From: Deltaproteobacteria bacterium | GTDB lineage: Bacteria > UBA10199 > GCA-002796325 > JACPFF01 | Reading direction: 5' to 3' | DNA length: 64,000 nt | Assembly (NCBI GenBank): GCA_016183065.1 | Contig: JACPFF010000027.1 | Location: 1 to 64,000, forward strand | Shown: positions 1 through 10,388 of the stretch, one piece after another | Numbering within the stretch: position 1 is the stretch's first letter | Layout: each line of letters begins with the position of its first letter | Notes under the pieces: generated by a model | Seen by the model: the letters and a program-made list of their open reading frames with translations, nothing else | What the model was told of the DNA's origin: nothing | The model's database searches: none | Position numbers and translations under genes: made by a program

Positions 1-675
1 ATTACCCTGCACGACATCGATGCGACGGCCGGTCTGTTGCTCCCATTTGCGCAACGTCTTTTCGAGCAGCGGCTGATTGAGACTCCAGAGCGCCACCCCC
101 TGGCCCCGTACCTCCTGCATGCTAAAGAGCCGGTAACTCACGCTGAAAGATTGAAAGCCGGATTCATCGGGACCGCCCCAGACGATAAAATGGGCCGGTT
201 CCTGGATGCGGACGCGGACGGGATTGTCGGGATCCCAATCATCGCGGATAAACCCGACGATGCTCAAGTTGACACGGAGCGACCAGATCGGTTCTTTCAA
301 ATTTTTCATGATCAACATCAGTTCGTCGAGAAAGGTCATCTGGTCGAGCTTCTCGCGCGTCAGCTGTTGGTTGGCATTATGGGTGATAATTTCGAGCGTA
401 TCGGGCATGATCACGCCAAAAAAGGCCCGCAAAAAATTGAAGACCTGTTCGAAGAACCAGACATTGTTCTCTTCCGAGGTCATGCGCGTAAAATCGATGT
501 TGGAGGAGATCCCCCACGATCCCAAGACTTCACCCTTTTTGAGCGAGGTCTCGAGAAAATTATCGAGATTGGTATATGCCTCACTGCGTGCGGGATTGGC
601 CATGGACTGCATCATATCGGGTCGTCGGAGGCGAGGCAAGGGGTTAAGGACGGCTGGCGTTTCGTCACTCCCCAT
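1..675 (-). CDS. Unknown protein, N-terminal part (runs off the left edge)
   Basis: An open frame on the minus strand begins at an ATG at 675-673 and stays open for 225 codons to base 1, so the C-terminus lies outside the window. A GGGGAG ribosome-binding site sits about seven bases before the ATG, which supports this start. The protein is soluble-looking: no signal peptide or long hydrophobic segment, and it is rich in Phe, Asp and Glu in the middle (residues about 60-160). I recognise no domain. The gene is divergent from the gamma-glutamyltransferase, and the two coding starts sit within 20 bases of each other, so any promoters must lie inside the opposite coding regions. In-frame ATGs at residues 21, 22 and 25 are possible alternative starts. 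Confidence 0.7.
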   Translation of the reverse strand, partial: MGSDETPAVLNPLPRLRRPDMMQSMANPARSEAYTNLDNFLETSLKKGEVLGSWGISSNIDFTRMTSEENNVWFFEQVFNFLRAFFGVIMPDTLEIITHNANQQLTREKLDQMTFLDELMLIMKNLKEPIWSLRVNLSIVGFIRDDWDPDNPVRVRIQEPAHFIVWGGPDESGFQSFSVSYRLFSMQEVRGQGVALWSLNQPLLEKTLRKWEQQTGRRIDVVQGN

Positions 676-691
676 GATAGCTCTCCCCGCC

Positions 692-2284
692 ATGGCACGT
701 CGCCGATACGGAAAAACGCGCGGCATCGTCGCGGCCGGGCATGCCAAGACGGCGGCCGCCGGCTGCCATGCCCTCCGCGAGGGCGGCAATGCCTTTGATG
801 CCGCGGTCGCGGCGGCCTTCATGAGTTTTGTGGCGGAGCCCTCGCTCACCACCATTTGCGGTGCGGGATTCATGATGACGCACGAAGGCCGCACCAGGCG
901 CGCGCGTCTCTTCGATTTCTTCGCCGAGATGCCCGGTCGGAACCGCCGACGCATTCGCACAAGCGACCTCGATTTCAAGGCCGTCCATCTCGATTTCGGC
1001 GGGACCTTGCAGGAATTTTTTATCGGGCGCGGCGCGGCGGCAACGCCGGGCAATGTGCACGGATTATTGACCGTACACAAACGCCTCGGGCGATTGCCGC
1101 TGCGGGTCCTGCTTGAACCCGCCATGGTCGCGGCGCGTGAGGGGGTCCCCATCACCGAGAAACAGGCAACGGTCCTCAATGTCGTGAAGGGGACCGTGAT
1201 GGCCACTGCGGGGACCCGTGCACTCTACGCCCCGCAGGGGCACTTGTTGCGCCGTGGGGAATTGTTTTGCAATCCCGCACTGGCCGATACGCTCGACCAA
1301 CTGGCACGCGAAGGACGCCCCCTCTTTTATCGGGGCGCCATTGCCGCACAGATTGCGCGGGAAATCGGCGATCGGGGCGGGCTCATCACACGGCGCGATT
1401 TGGCGGCGTACCGCACGATCGTCCGCACACCACTCCTCACGCATTTTCGCGGCAAGACGCTCCTGACCAATCCCCCACCCTCGCACGGCGGGCAACTAAT
1501 CGCGTTTTCGCTCCAACTGCTGGAATCCGTGTCGTGGCCGAAAACCCTCTCGCCCCGAGATCCATGCTTCTACCGGACGCTCGTGGAGATCATGTGGCTG
1601 ACCAATCACGCCCGCACCCATGTCCGCCGCTTTCCGCCCACCGTGGTGCGGCGCTATCAGAAGTGGTTGCAGGCGCGTTTGCACGGCGTGACACCACTGC
1701 CATCCGAGGCCGTTCCTGATGCCCATCGGGCGCCCGGCAATACGACACATCTGAGCGTCCTTGATGACGAGCGAAACGCGGCGGCGGTGACGACCTCGCA
1801 CGGCGAGGGGAACGGGATCTGCATCCCCGGCACGGGGATCGTCCTGAATAATCTCCTCGGCGAGGAGGACATCAATCCAAACGGCTTCCATCAATGGCCA
1901 CCCGGCACACGCCTTCCGTCGATGATGGCGCCAACGCTCATACTCCACCGTGGCCGCCCAGTGCTGGTGCTGGGGAGCGCCGGGAGCAATCGCCTGCGCA
2001 CGGCCATTTTCCAGACCATCGCCAGATTGTTCGACCTGCACCTCCCGATCGCCCGCGCTGTCAACGACCCGCGGATCCACTGGGAACGCGGTCAACTCGA
2101 CCTCGAGCCGGGGCTTCCCGTACCGGTTCGCCGGATCTTGACCCGGCTCGAACCACATGTCGTGCAGTGGAAGGCGCAGAACATTTTTTTCGGCGGCCTC
2201 CACGCGGTCATGTGCCATCCGGATGGAACGTTTGGCGGCGCGGGTGACCGCCGTCGAGGCGGAACGGTGCGATCCGTGGACTGA
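692..2284 (+). CDS. ggt: Gamma-glutamyltransferase family protein
   Basis: Ntn-hydrolase of the gamma-glutamyltranspeptidase family, which cleaves or transfers gamma-glutamyl groups from glutathione and related compounds. The N-terminus has the family opening (GIVAAGH, then GGNAFDAAVAAA). The self-processing site is the T-T-H motif with catalytic Thr at codon 1742-1744 (residue 351 from this start), followed by a small-subunit-type LNN segment. The glycine loop, usually GSPGG, reads GSAGS here. About 530 aa, near family length. There is no signal peptide, so a cytoplasmic location is likely, unlike the periplasmic E. coli enzyme. An in-frame ATG at 674 shares a CATG with the start of the divergent gene; I prefer 692 because homologous sequence begins just after it. 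The reading frame is open well upstream, but that part is antisense to the neighbour. Confidence 0.85.
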   Translation: MARRRYGKTRGIVAAGHAKTAAAGCHALREGGNAFDAAVAAAFMSFVAEPSLTTICGAGFMMTHEGRTRRARLFDFFAEMPGRNRRRIRTSDLDFKAVHLDFGGTLQEFFIGRGAAATPGNVHGLLTVHKRLGRLPLRVLLEPAMVAAREGVPITEKQATVLNVVKGTVMATAGTRALYAPQGHLLRRGELFCNPALADTLDQLAREGRPLFYRGAIAAQIAREIGDRGGLITRRDLAAYRTIVRTPLLTHFRGKTLLTNPPPSHGGQLIAFSLQLLESVSWPKTLSPRDPCFYRTLVEIMWLTNHARTHVRRFPPTVVRRYQKWLQARLHGVTPLPSEAVPDAHRAPGNTTHLSVLDDERNAAAVTTSHGEGNGICIPGTGIVLNNLLGEEDINPNGFHQWPPGTRLPSMMAPTLILHRGRPVLVLGSAGSNRLRTAIFQTIARLFDLHLPIARAVNDPRIHWERGQLDLEPGLPVPVRRILTRLEPHVVQWKAQNIFFGGLHAVMCHPDGTFGGAGDRRRGGTVRSVD

Positions 2285-2313
2285 ATTCGGTCATCAAAAA
2301 ACCGACTGATGAC

Positions 2314-2341
2314 TTGACACTATTGTTGCACGTCTTATCCT
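2314..2341 (+). promoter_or_regulatory. Sigma-70-type promoter for htrA
   Basis: TTGACA (2314-2319), a 16-base spacer and TATCCT (2336-2341) stand 34 bases before the htrA start codon. This is the only good match in the short gap after ggt. Confidence 0.6.
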
Positions 2342-2374
2342 GAAGCATCTTCCGCAGAAACGTAAGGAGCGCAT

Positions 2375-3910
2375 ATGCAACCGATTCGATCGATCATCAC
2401 CCACCTGGCCGTCGCAATTATTGGGGGCGGTGTGGCCCTTGGGGGTTATCTCCTCACACATCGCGAGTCCGGTGAGATGACTGATCCGTCCGCCACATCC
2501 ACAACAACGGCATCCATCCCGATTGATCTCCCCGCACCGGCCGTCAAGGAGCTGAAGAAGACCTCCAGCGCCTTTGTCGCTATTGCCAAGGCCGTGCAAC
2601 CGGCCGTGGTCAACATCAATACGGTCCAGGTCATCAAGCAGCAGTCGCGCGGCACCCCGTTTGGCAATCCCTTCGAGAACCCGTTTGGGGATTCCTTCGA
2701 CAACGATTTCTTCCGCCGGTTTTTTGGTATGCCAAATCTTCCGCAACAGGACGATCAGGAAATGCGCCGCCAGGGCCTCGGATCGGGGATGATTGTCGAT
2801 GCGGAAAAGGGCTATATCCTCACCAATAACCACGTGGTGGAAGGGGCCGATGAGATCAAAATCATGCTCGCCGATGGCCGCGATTTCGACGTCGAAGTCG
2901 TTGGGACCGATCCGCATACGGATGTCGGCGTCCTGAAAATCAAGAACCCGCCGAAAGATCTCCTCGCGGTCAGCCTGGGGGATTCCGATGTCGTCGAGGT
3001 GGGGGATTGGGCCATTGCCGTGGGGAATCCCTTTGGCCTGAGCCAGACCGTCACGGTCGGGATCATCAGCGCCAAGGGACGGGCCAATGTGAATGTTGTC
3101 GATTTTGAGGATTTTATCCAAACCGATGCCGCCATTAATCCCGGCAATAGCGGTGGACCCCTCCTCAATGTCGATGGCAGCGTCATCGGCGTGAATACCG
3201 CGATTTTTTCGCGCAGCGGTGGCTATCAGGGGATCGGTTTTTCCATCCCCTCCAACATGGCAAAAACCGTAATGAACAAGTTGATCTCCGGTGAAAAAAT
3301 CGAGCGCGGATATCTCGGAGTCTATCTCCAGGATCTGACAAGTGAGCTTGCAAAAAATTTCAAGATCGAGGGAATGGAGGGGGCGCTCGTCTCGCAAGTC
3401 ATCGACGACTCGCCTGCAGAAGCATCGGGGCTGAAGACCGGCGATGTCATTGTGGAGTTCGATGGCAAGCCGGTCAAGAACGTCCATGAACTCCGCAATC
3501 GCGTTGCGTTTTCTCCCGTGGGGAAATCCGTCCCGGTCGTGATCATCCGCACTGCGCAACGCCAGACGCTGGAGGTCACCTTGGGACAGCGGCCCGACGA
3601 ACAAGCGACAAAAACTGAGCCGGAATCCGCCGAGCGCCTCGGCATCGCTGCGGTCACGATCACCCCGGAACTTGTCGAGAAATACCAGCTCAAGGTCAAC
3701 GCCGGAGTGGTCATTGTGGAACTCGACCGGAGTGGTCTTGGGGCCCGACTCGGCCTTCGCGAGGGCGATGTCATGGTGGAGCTCAATCGCCAGACAATCA
3801 CGAATGTCGAAGAGTTCAAAAAGGCGGCGTCCGGACTCAAGGAAGACGAGGGGATTCTGGCCCTCGTCGACCGTCAAGGGAGCCGACTCTTCCTGGCCAT
3901 CCAACCGTGA
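2375..3910 (+). CDS. htrA: HtrA/DegQ-type serine protease with two PDZ domains
   Basis: Periplasmic quality-control protease and chaperone of the S1C family. Residues about 6-28 form a membrane anchor or uncleaved signal. The chymotrypsin-like domain follows, with the triad His153 (NNHVV), Asp183 (HTDVG) and Ser259 (NPGNSGGP). Two PDZ domains come next (about 305-405 and 420-505), which bind exposed C-termini. The Phe/Asn/Gly-rich loop at residues 95-125 is the LA-loop region found in DegP/DegQ. At 511 aa it is a normal length. The start is set by AAGGAG seven bases before the ATG. It has its own promoter and stands alone between ggt and a convergent porin gene. No sigma-E or CpxR-like signal was obvious. 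Confidence 0.95.
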   Translation: MQPIRSIITHLAVAIIGGGVALGGYLLTHRESGEMTDPSATSTTTASIPIDLPAPAVKELKKTSSAFVAIAKAVQPAVVNINTVQVIKQQSRGTPFGNPFENPFGDSFDNDFFRRFFGMPNLPQQDDQEMRRQGLGSGMIVDAEKGYILTNNHVVEGADEIKIMLADGRDFDVEVVGTDPHTDVGVLKIKNPPKDLLAVSLGDSDVVEVGDWAIAVGNPFGLSQTVTVGIISAKGRANVNVVDFEDFIQTDAAINPGNSGGPLLNVDGSVIGVNTAIFSRSGGYQGIGFSIPSNMAKTVMNKLISGEKIERGYLGVYLQDLTSELAKNFKIEGMEGALVSQVIDDSPAEASGLKTGDVIVEFDGKPVKNVHELRNRVAFSPVGKSVPVVIIRTAQRQTLEVTLGQRPDEQATKTEPESAERLGIAAVTITPELVEKYQLKVNAGVVIVELDRSGLGARLGLREGDVMVELNRQTITNVEEFKKAASGLKEDEGILALVDRQGSRLFLAIQP

Positions 3911-4033
3911 TGACCCGTCTCAGTAGCCGGAAGGCAAGGCACCCGCGAACGAGCGACCGGAGCGTATTGGGTTGTACGTGAGGATCGCGAGTGAGGGGGT
4001 AACGAAGCATAAAGGAATTTCTGACGCAGTACA

Positions 4034-5701
4034 CTAGAACTCCATGGTCACGCTGAGACGACCGCCATAGGCCAGTTCGGCCTGATCGGTCGGGATGGCG
4101 GCAATGATGCCGCCGGGATTATTCGTGTTGATATCAAACGCACTACCGGGAACAAAGACCCCAAACTCGAGATTGGTCTTGAGGTGATCAAAAAAGGTCG
4201 CCTCAACGAGGAGGTCCGCCTCGATGCCGTACCATTTGCCCTGACTCTGCAACACCGGCAGCGCGGCAGTACCGCCCGTACCGCTCTGATACGAAAAGGC
4301 GGCAAAATCGAGACTGACCGGATCTTTGTGGGCATAGGCCGACAGCACGCGCGCACCGACCTTAAACTCATTGGCCTGTCGGATGACGTTGCGCACATCG
4401 AGCCGGTGTTTGTAGGTCAATGCCCCGTAGGTGGCGTTGTTGATGAAATTCCCGGTGATCGGGACGCCACCGGTCAGACTGGTACCGGTCGTCGCATCCC
4501 GGAGTGTCGGCGATGTCCCCAACGGATAGTGGAACATGAGGAGACCGATCTGGTAACTGGGACGAAAGCCGAACTGCGTGATCCGTTGCGAAAGCGGGGA
4601 TCCATCGCCCTGTGCAAATCCGGTTTGCACGATAAATTCCCCGCCCCAATCAAAATTCCCCTCGACCTCCAGCGCCGCCAAGTTAACCGCGACATCCTGT
4701 TTGGCCGGCAGCTCGATAATGCCCGAGCCCGAGAGCCCGGAAAAAGGAATGGCATCGAGTGCGACCCCGGTCGAGACCTTCCCGCCGATACGCACATATT
4801 CCGCGGCAATGGAAATATCGCCAGCGCGATACTTGCCATAGGCATCCAGGATATACATCCGCGTATCCCCATCGATCCCCGCCGCCACAGAGGTGCCCGC
4901 CAGGTTGGTCGCGGTCGTGGTCGTACCGTTGCTTCCGTCCCGTTTGCGAAAGGCGCCGAAGAACCCGAGATCAAAATCGGGCCGTTCATAAAAAAGAACG
5001 AGCCCCCATTGATTCGTGTCCTGGCCGTTGTCCCGCACCGCGCCGCCCAATCCGCCAATCCGTGGGTCGAATTGCGACTCGAAAGGGATATCCCACAACG
5101 CACCGATCGACAGGCCGGCCCCATCGGCAAAAACCTTTTGCACAAGGTAGGTCACGCCATCGACGGTGTCGCCAAAATCGCCTTCGGCGCTGTTCCCATC
5201 GTTCTGGATGATCCCCAGGCCCCAATGGATCGGCTGGCGACCGATCCGGAATTTGCCGATCGGTGCCAGGATGTCCATCCACGCCCGGCGCACATTGATG
5301 CTCCCATTTTCTCCGGCCGCACCCCCGACGAGGCTTAAACTCCCGGCCCCGGCCGGCAACGTGATCGTCCCGACGATCGGATCGTGCAGTTGCAGTTGTT
5401 TGGTCGTTGACGAACCAAAGACGACATTGTCGAGGATATCAAACTGCGTATGGAGCGAGAGCTGATCGTTGAGCTTCAACGTCGGCTCCACACGCAAGCG
5501 CATCTGGTTGAATTGGATCAGGCTAAAGCGCCCGTTGCTCAGCGCACTCTGCTTCTGCGTGTCGAGATTCATCAACCCGTGAAAACGGGTACGATAATAG
5601 CCGTGGGCTGAAAAATCGAGGGCTGACGCCGGCGCCGCCACCCCAAGCACTGCAAGCAGACTCCCGATGATCCCCCACCCCTTGCGCATGCCGCGCATCA
5701 T
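4034..5701 (-). CDS. Outer-membrane beta-barrel (porin-like) protein
   Basis: A secreted protein with an N-terminal signal peptide (positively charged start, hydrophobic stretch, then APASA before LDFS). The mature part consists of alternating amphipathic strands rich in Gly, Tyr and Phe, and it ends in Met-Glu-Phe: the C-terminal Phe is the recognition signal for the BAM machinery. About 555 aa, in the range of large porins or uncharacterised barrel proteins. The substrate cannot be read from sequence. I chose the ATG at 5701; a second ATG at 5689 is equally possible, and TATAAT spans the first ATG, so the start is uncertain. No Shine-Dalgarno is evident. It lies downstream of, and in the same direction as, the unknown gene at 5765-6841. 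Confidence 0.75.
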   Translation of the reverse strand: MMRGMRKGWGIIGSLLAVLGVAAPASALDFSAHGYYRTRFHGLMNLDTQKQSALSNGRFSLIQFNQMRLRVEPTLKLNDQLSLHTQFDILDNVVFGSSTTKQLQLHDPIVGTITLPAGAGSLSLVGGAAGENGSINVRRAWMDILAPIGKFRIGRQPIHWGLGIIQNDGNSAEGDFGDTVDGVTYLVQKVFADGAGLSIGALWDIPFESQFDPRIGGLGGAVRDNGQDTNQWGLVLFYERPDFDLGFFGAFRKRDGSNGTTTTATNLAGTSVAAGIDGDTRMYILDAYGKYRAGDISIAAEYVRIGGKVSTGVALDAIPFSGLSGSGIIELPAKQDVAVNLAALEVEGNFDWGGEFIVQTGFAQGDGSPLSQRITQFGFRPSYQIGLLMFHYPLGTSPTLRDATTGTSLTGGVPITGNFINNATYGALTYKHRLDVRNVIRQANEFKVGARVLSAYAHKDPVSLDFAAFSYQSGTGGTAALPVLQSQGKWYGIEADLLVEATFFDHLKTNLEFGVFVPGSAFDINTNNPGGIIAAIPTDQAELAYGGRLSVTMEF

Positions 5702-5764
5702 TATACCGAACGCCCACACGGGGCAAGGAGTTTGGTGGGTGGTGTCACTTGAGATGGACGGCAA

Positions 5765-6841
5765 TTATTCGTGTATCGGCGCCTCGCCACCGGCGATTCT
5801 CATGGCATTAAAGAGGACCCGCTCATAAGGGTTGAAATGCCAGACGTACCACCTGAGACGCTCCGGATGAAGAGTCAGTATGAAGCGAACATTCGCCAAC
5901 CACTCCTGTTCGGCCTCCCTTTTATTGTTCGGAAACCGTTGATAATAATTTTCCAGCGGGCATGGCAAGGAGGTCGGTGTGTCAGGATAATCGCACTTCC
6001 CCCCTACACATGATTCCTCCAGAACGACCCGCTGATTCAATGTCATCTGTTCCAACCCATCTACCGGTTCATTCGTCCAGAATCGTCGAGCCTTTCCACC
6101 TGGCGGCAGATCCGATTGCAGATTGAAGAGATCGTCTCGCGGCAGACAGGCAGGTTCTCCATGCGCGTTCCGCATCAGCACACCGGATCGCCGTATGGTG
6201 ACGCATTTCCGCTCAAAATCGATCGTGGCAATTTGCACCGATGGTGTTGCCATGCGTTCCGCCTCGGCCCGTACTGCGGCGCGGTACATCGCTTCCGTAT
6301 TCTCCGGTAAGAGCGGTCGCACGATCACGTCGAGAGGCCGTGGTGTGGATGCCTCCTCTCGGTGTTGACGATCCGGTGCCGTTGCAGATTCGCGCGGCGG
6401 GGACATCTCTGATGCTGGGGGCGGAGAAGGCGTTTTTTTCCTCGGGGCTTTCGGGGAGTGGTGACCCGTTTTGACCTGTTCCAATGTCAACTGTCGTTCG
6501 GCAGCGGTGTAGTGGCTCGTCGTACACTTCATCTCTCCGGCACGTTCGCGCGAATCCGGCCGAGAAATGCATTGGGTCACCGCGCTCCGGAGCGTGGCAT
6601 GAACGACGAGTTTTCCATTGGCGTCCTCGATGCGTAGATTGAGGATATCTTCTGGAGTGGTTATTGCGAGAAGTCCCCGAAAAATCTCGACAATTTCACG
6701 ATTGGCTACCAGTTCTTCAATTTTTGCGGATGGATAAAATGGTGCCAAGATCTGCCGAATTCTGTCACGGACCTCGGCTATTGGAGGGGGAGTGAGCTGT
6801 TGCCCGGTCGAGAGCGTCTCTCGATATGTGACCTTTGGCAC
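5765..6841 (-). CDS. Unknown protein with a proline-rich linker
   Basis: A 358-aa protein beginning with GTG. No signal peptide or membrane segment is visible. An N-terminal helical part (1-75) is followed by a mixed segment, then a low-complexity Pro/Lys/Ser linker around 130-170. The C-terminal half (175-358) contains several Cys (for example ESCVGGKC) and ends in an aromatic-rich stretch with several Trp and Tyr. I do not recognise the family. The gene stops 63 bases before the chosen start of the barrel protein, so the two may be co-transcribed. The start codon has only a weak purine tract (GAAGGG) 12 bases upstream, so a later start is possible. The codon pattern has lower GC in places than its neighbours. 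Confidence 0.6.
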   Translation of the reverse strand: MPKVTYRETLSTGQQLTPPPIAEVRDRIRQILAPFYPSAKIEELVANREIVEIFRGLLAITTPEDILNLRIEDANGKLVVHATLRSAVTQCISRPDSRERAGEMKCTTSHYTAAERQLTLEQVKTGHHSPKAPRKKTPSPPPASEMSPPRESATAPDRQHREEASTPRPLDVIVRPLLPENTEAMYRAAVRAEAERMATPSVQIATIDFERKCVTIRRSGVLMRNAHGEPACLPRDDLFNLQSDLPPGGKARRFWTNEPVDGLEQMTLNQRVVLEESCVGGKCDYPDTPTSLPCPLENYYQRFPNNKREAEQEWLANVRFILTLHPERLRWYVWHFNPYERVLFNAMRIAGGEAPIHE

Positions 6842-6881
6842 TGTGATATCGAGCCCTTCGCCTCCTAATGCTATTATCGGC

Positions 6882-6945
6882 TATTGTGAGCAATTGTTGC
6901 GTGGAAGGGGCTTTTCGGCACGGGCAGAAATACACAGGGCGTGGA
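6882..6945 (+). repeat. Left direct repeat bounding the DUF4143 gene
   Basis: The first 28 bases (6882-6909) match 8202-8229 exactly. The next ~36 bases match 8238-8273 imperfectly, including GGGCGTGGA. Immediately after, CGTGG (6940-6944) and CCACG (6958-6962) could pair, followed by six T: a degraded version of the groEL terminator hairpin found in the right copy. Confidence 0.8.
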
Positions 6946-6969
6946 GCAACTTTCGCACCACGTTTTTTA

Positions 6970-6997
6970 TTGCTTGTATGAAATTACGGCGTAAAAT
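6970..6997 (+). promoter_or_regulatory. Promoter of the DUF4143 ATPase gene
   Basis: TTGCTT (6970-6975), 16-base spacer, TAAAAT (6992-6997), nine bases before the ATG at 7006. The spacing implies a very short or absent leader. Confidence 0.5.
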
Positions 6998-7005
6998 AGC
7001 AGTCT

Positions 7006-8166
7006 ATGTATAAAAGAGAGTTAGATCTCCCTGTAAAACGCTCCTTTTTCCTTTTTGGCCCAAGACAGACGGGAAAGAGTACTCTCTTACGGCATCTCTA
7101 TGCGGCAGATCAAAGTTACTATTACGATCTGCTAATAACGAGCGAGTATCTTCGATTCAAGGCGACCCCATCGCTTTTCAGAGAAGAAGTGATATCACGG
7201 CCTGCGGGTATTCGCTGGGTCATTATCGATGAAATCCAAAAAATCCCGATGTTGTTAAATGAAGTACACTCGCTGATGGCGGAGTGTCCAGAGCTGGTCT
7301 TTATCATGACAGGATCGAGTGCGCGGAAATTAAAATCCGATGAAGTCAACTTGTTGGGTGGTCGCGCATTAACGTATCATCTTCATCCCTTGACCATTCG
7401 GGAGCTTTTAGAGAGCACTTCCCTATCAACTCTCCTCCGGTTTGGCGCCCTTCCACCTGTTGTCACCGCAGAACCGCAGATGAAGGTCAAGATACTCCAG
7501 TCATATGTCAATACCTATCTCCAAGAGGAAATCGAACGGGAAGCGCAATTAAAAAGAATGGACAGTTTTATTCATTTTCTCCGTTTGGCGGCCTATGAAA
7601 ACGGGCATACGCTCAATTTTTCCAATATCGGCAGGGAAGTCGGAGTCTCTCCGAAAACCGTCCAATCCTATTTTGAACTACTCCAGCATACCCTCATCGG
7701 GTTTTTTCTGTATCCCTATTTAAAATCACAGAGAAAGCGGCTTTCAAAGCATCCAAAATTTTATTTTTTTGATACGGGGGTCGTCGGGGCGCTACAACAG
7801 AGACTGACCGTTGAACTCATGCCGAAGACGCCAGATTATGGAGAGGCGTTTGAGCATTTTGTCCTTTTGGAAATCATGCGGCTTAATGATTATCGAAACA
7901 AGGAGTTTCGGTTTTCCTATTTCCGGACGGAAAATGGGGTGGAGGTCGACTTAGTCATTGAGACACCGGGCAATACCCTCATTGCCATCGAGATCAAATC
8001 GACAGATCATGTGACGAACCAACATGTACGAGGTCTACGCTCATTTCACGAAGAATTTCCCCATGCGAAACTCTATTGTGTCGCCACGGTGCCGCGACCA
8101 ATTCGCAGAGGTACCGTTCAGATCTATCCGTGGCGACAGATGCTGGATCTGTTAGAGACCCTGTAG
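7006..8166 (+). CDS. AAA_14/DUF4143 family ATPase
   Basis: A 386-aa member of the widespread AAA_14-DUF4143 group. Walker A is GPRQTGKS (residues 18-25) and Walker B ends in Asp75-Glu76 (WVIIDE). A winged-helix-like segment lies in the middle (SNIGREVGVSPKTVQSY). The C-terminal DUF4143 part carries E-V-D then E-I-K, a PD-(D/E)XK nuclease-like pattern. Family members are common in accessory regions and are often linked to defence or mobile DNA, but their biochemical role is not established. GC content is clearly lower than in neighbouring genes, and the gene plus one copy of a flanking repeat forms a 1.32-kb unit, which suggests acquisition. A C-terminal remnant of the same family lies at 49664-49942. 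Confidence 0.85.
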   Translation: MYKRELDLPVKRSFFLFGPRQTGKSTLLRHLYAADQSYYYDLLITSEYLRFKATPSLFREEVISRPAGIRWVIIDEIQKIPMLLNEVHSLMAECPELVFIMTGSSARKLKSDEVNLLGGRALTYHLHPLTIRELLESTSLSTLLRFGALPPVVTAEPQMKVKILQSYVNTYLQEEIEREAQLKRMDSFIHFLRLAAYENGHTLNFSNIGREVGVSPKTVQSYFELLQHTLIGFFLYPYLKSQRKRLSKHPKFYFFDTGVVGALQQRLTVELMPKTPDYGEAFEHFVLLEIMRLNDYRNKEFRFSYFRTENGVEVDLVIETPGNTLIAIEIKSTDHVTNQHVRGLRSFHEEFPHAKLYCVATVPRPIRRGTVQIYPWRQMLDLLETL

Positions 8167-8201
8167 AAGACGTACGGATGAGGCTCGGAGCAGAGTCAAT
8201 T

Positions 8202-8273
8202 TATTGTGAGCAATTGTTGCGTGGAAGGGTGGAAGGGGCTTTTTGACACGGACACAAAAAAACGGGGCGTGGA
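8202..8273 (+). repeat. Right direct repeat, merging into the groEL terminator
   Basis: Second copy of the repeat at 6882. It has an internal duplication of GTGGAAGG (8221-8228 and 8229-8236), absent from the left copy, and its end is the ascending stem of the groEL terminator. Confidence 0.8.
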
Positions 8274-8290
8274 AGTTGCTCCACGCCCCG
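8256..8290 (-). terminator. Rho-independent terminator of groESL
   Basis: Perfect 11-bp stem (8263-8273 with 8280-8290), six-base loop, then seven T on the minus strand (8262-8256), about 30 bases after the groEL stop. Confidence 0.9.
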
Positions 8291-8319
8291 TAACACACTC
8301 CTACGATGCAGCAGGCGGT

Positions 8320-9972
<1,653 letters not shown>

Positions 9973-9982
9973 TTATCTTGCG

Positions 9983-10282
9983 TTAGCCCTGCACAATGCC
10001 CAACACGTCTTCCTCACGGATAATCAGATAGTCTTCACCGGTCATCTTCACTTCACTCCCGCTATATTTGCTGAACAGGACCTTGTCGCCGACTTTGACT
10101 TCCAAGGCCTTCACCTGGCCATTGTCCAGGGTCTTGCCATTACCAATCGCCACCACTTTCGCCTCTTGCGGCTTTTCTTTGGCCGTATCGGGGATGATAA
10201 TGCCCCCCTTGGTCTTCTCTTCTTCCGTCACGCGCTGGACCAAGAGCCGGTCACCCAGCGGTCGGAACTTCGGTGCTGCCAT
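9983..10282 (-). CDS. groES: Co-chaperonin GroES
   Basis: The 10-kDa lid of the GroEL chamber, 99 aa. The N-terminal [13 protein letters not shown] and the mobile loop ([19 protein letters not shown], about residues 19-37) are typical. Start ATG is preceded by AGGAGG. First gene of the groES-groEL operon, with its promoter and CIRCE operator at 10319-10388. It is divergent from DAHP synthase. Confidence 0.99.
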   Translation of the reverse strand: MAAPKFRPLGDRLLVQRVTEEEKTKGGIIIPDTAKEKPQEAKVVAIGNGKTLDNGQVKALEVKVGDKVLFSKYSGSEVKMTGEDYLIIREEDVLGIVQG

Positions 10283-10318
10283 AGAATGGCCTCCTGTTAT
10301 GTTAATTATTTCAATAAG

Positions 10319-10345
10319 TTAGCAAACGGACCACCCGAGTGCTAA
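10319..10345 (-). promoter_or_regulatory. CIRCE operator (HrcA site)
   Basis: Left arm TTAGCAAAC (two mismatches to consensus), a nine-base spacer and a perfect right arm GAGTGCTAA. It lies between the groES promoter and start codon, the usual position for HrcA repression that is relieved on heat stress. HrcA itself is not in the window. Confidence 0.92.
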
Positions 10346-10359
10346 TCGAAACTGGCGGC

Positions 10360-10388
10360 TATATATGATCTGGATTCCAGAAAGTCAA
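10360..10388 (-). promoter_or_regulatory. groESL promoter
   Basis: On the minus strand, TTGACT (10388-10383), a 17-base spacer and TATATA (10365-10360), with the CIRCE just downstream of the expected transcription start. A perfect DnaA-box sequence (TGTGGATAA, 10394-10402) sits just upstream of the -35. Confidence 0.8.

Noticed and set aside
206-673. Upstream extension of the ggt frame
   Set aside because: The extra ~155 codons are antisense to the partial gene at 1-675 and show no family similarity. Conserved GGT sequence begins at about 692.
2294-3904. 536-codon minus-strand open frame
   Set aside because: Exact antisense of htrA, whose triad and PDZ domains are unambiguous. Long antisense frames are expected at this GC content.
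3911-4033. Possible small gene or terminator between htrA and the barrel gene
   Set aside because: Only a purine-rich stretch with repeated GAGCGA/GAGTGA words; no ribosome-binding site, no stable hairpin with a T-run, and a minus-strand frame (3837-4034) without protein-like character.
4184-5338. Long plus-strand open frame (384 codons)
   Set aside because: Antisense to the outer-membrane barrel gene, with low-complexity Arg/Pro-rich translation. The minus-strand frame has a signal peptide and a C-terminal Phe.
6882-6896. TTGTGAGCAATT resembling a lac operator half
   Set aside because: It is part of the direct repeat; no LacI-family gene or second half-site supports an operator.
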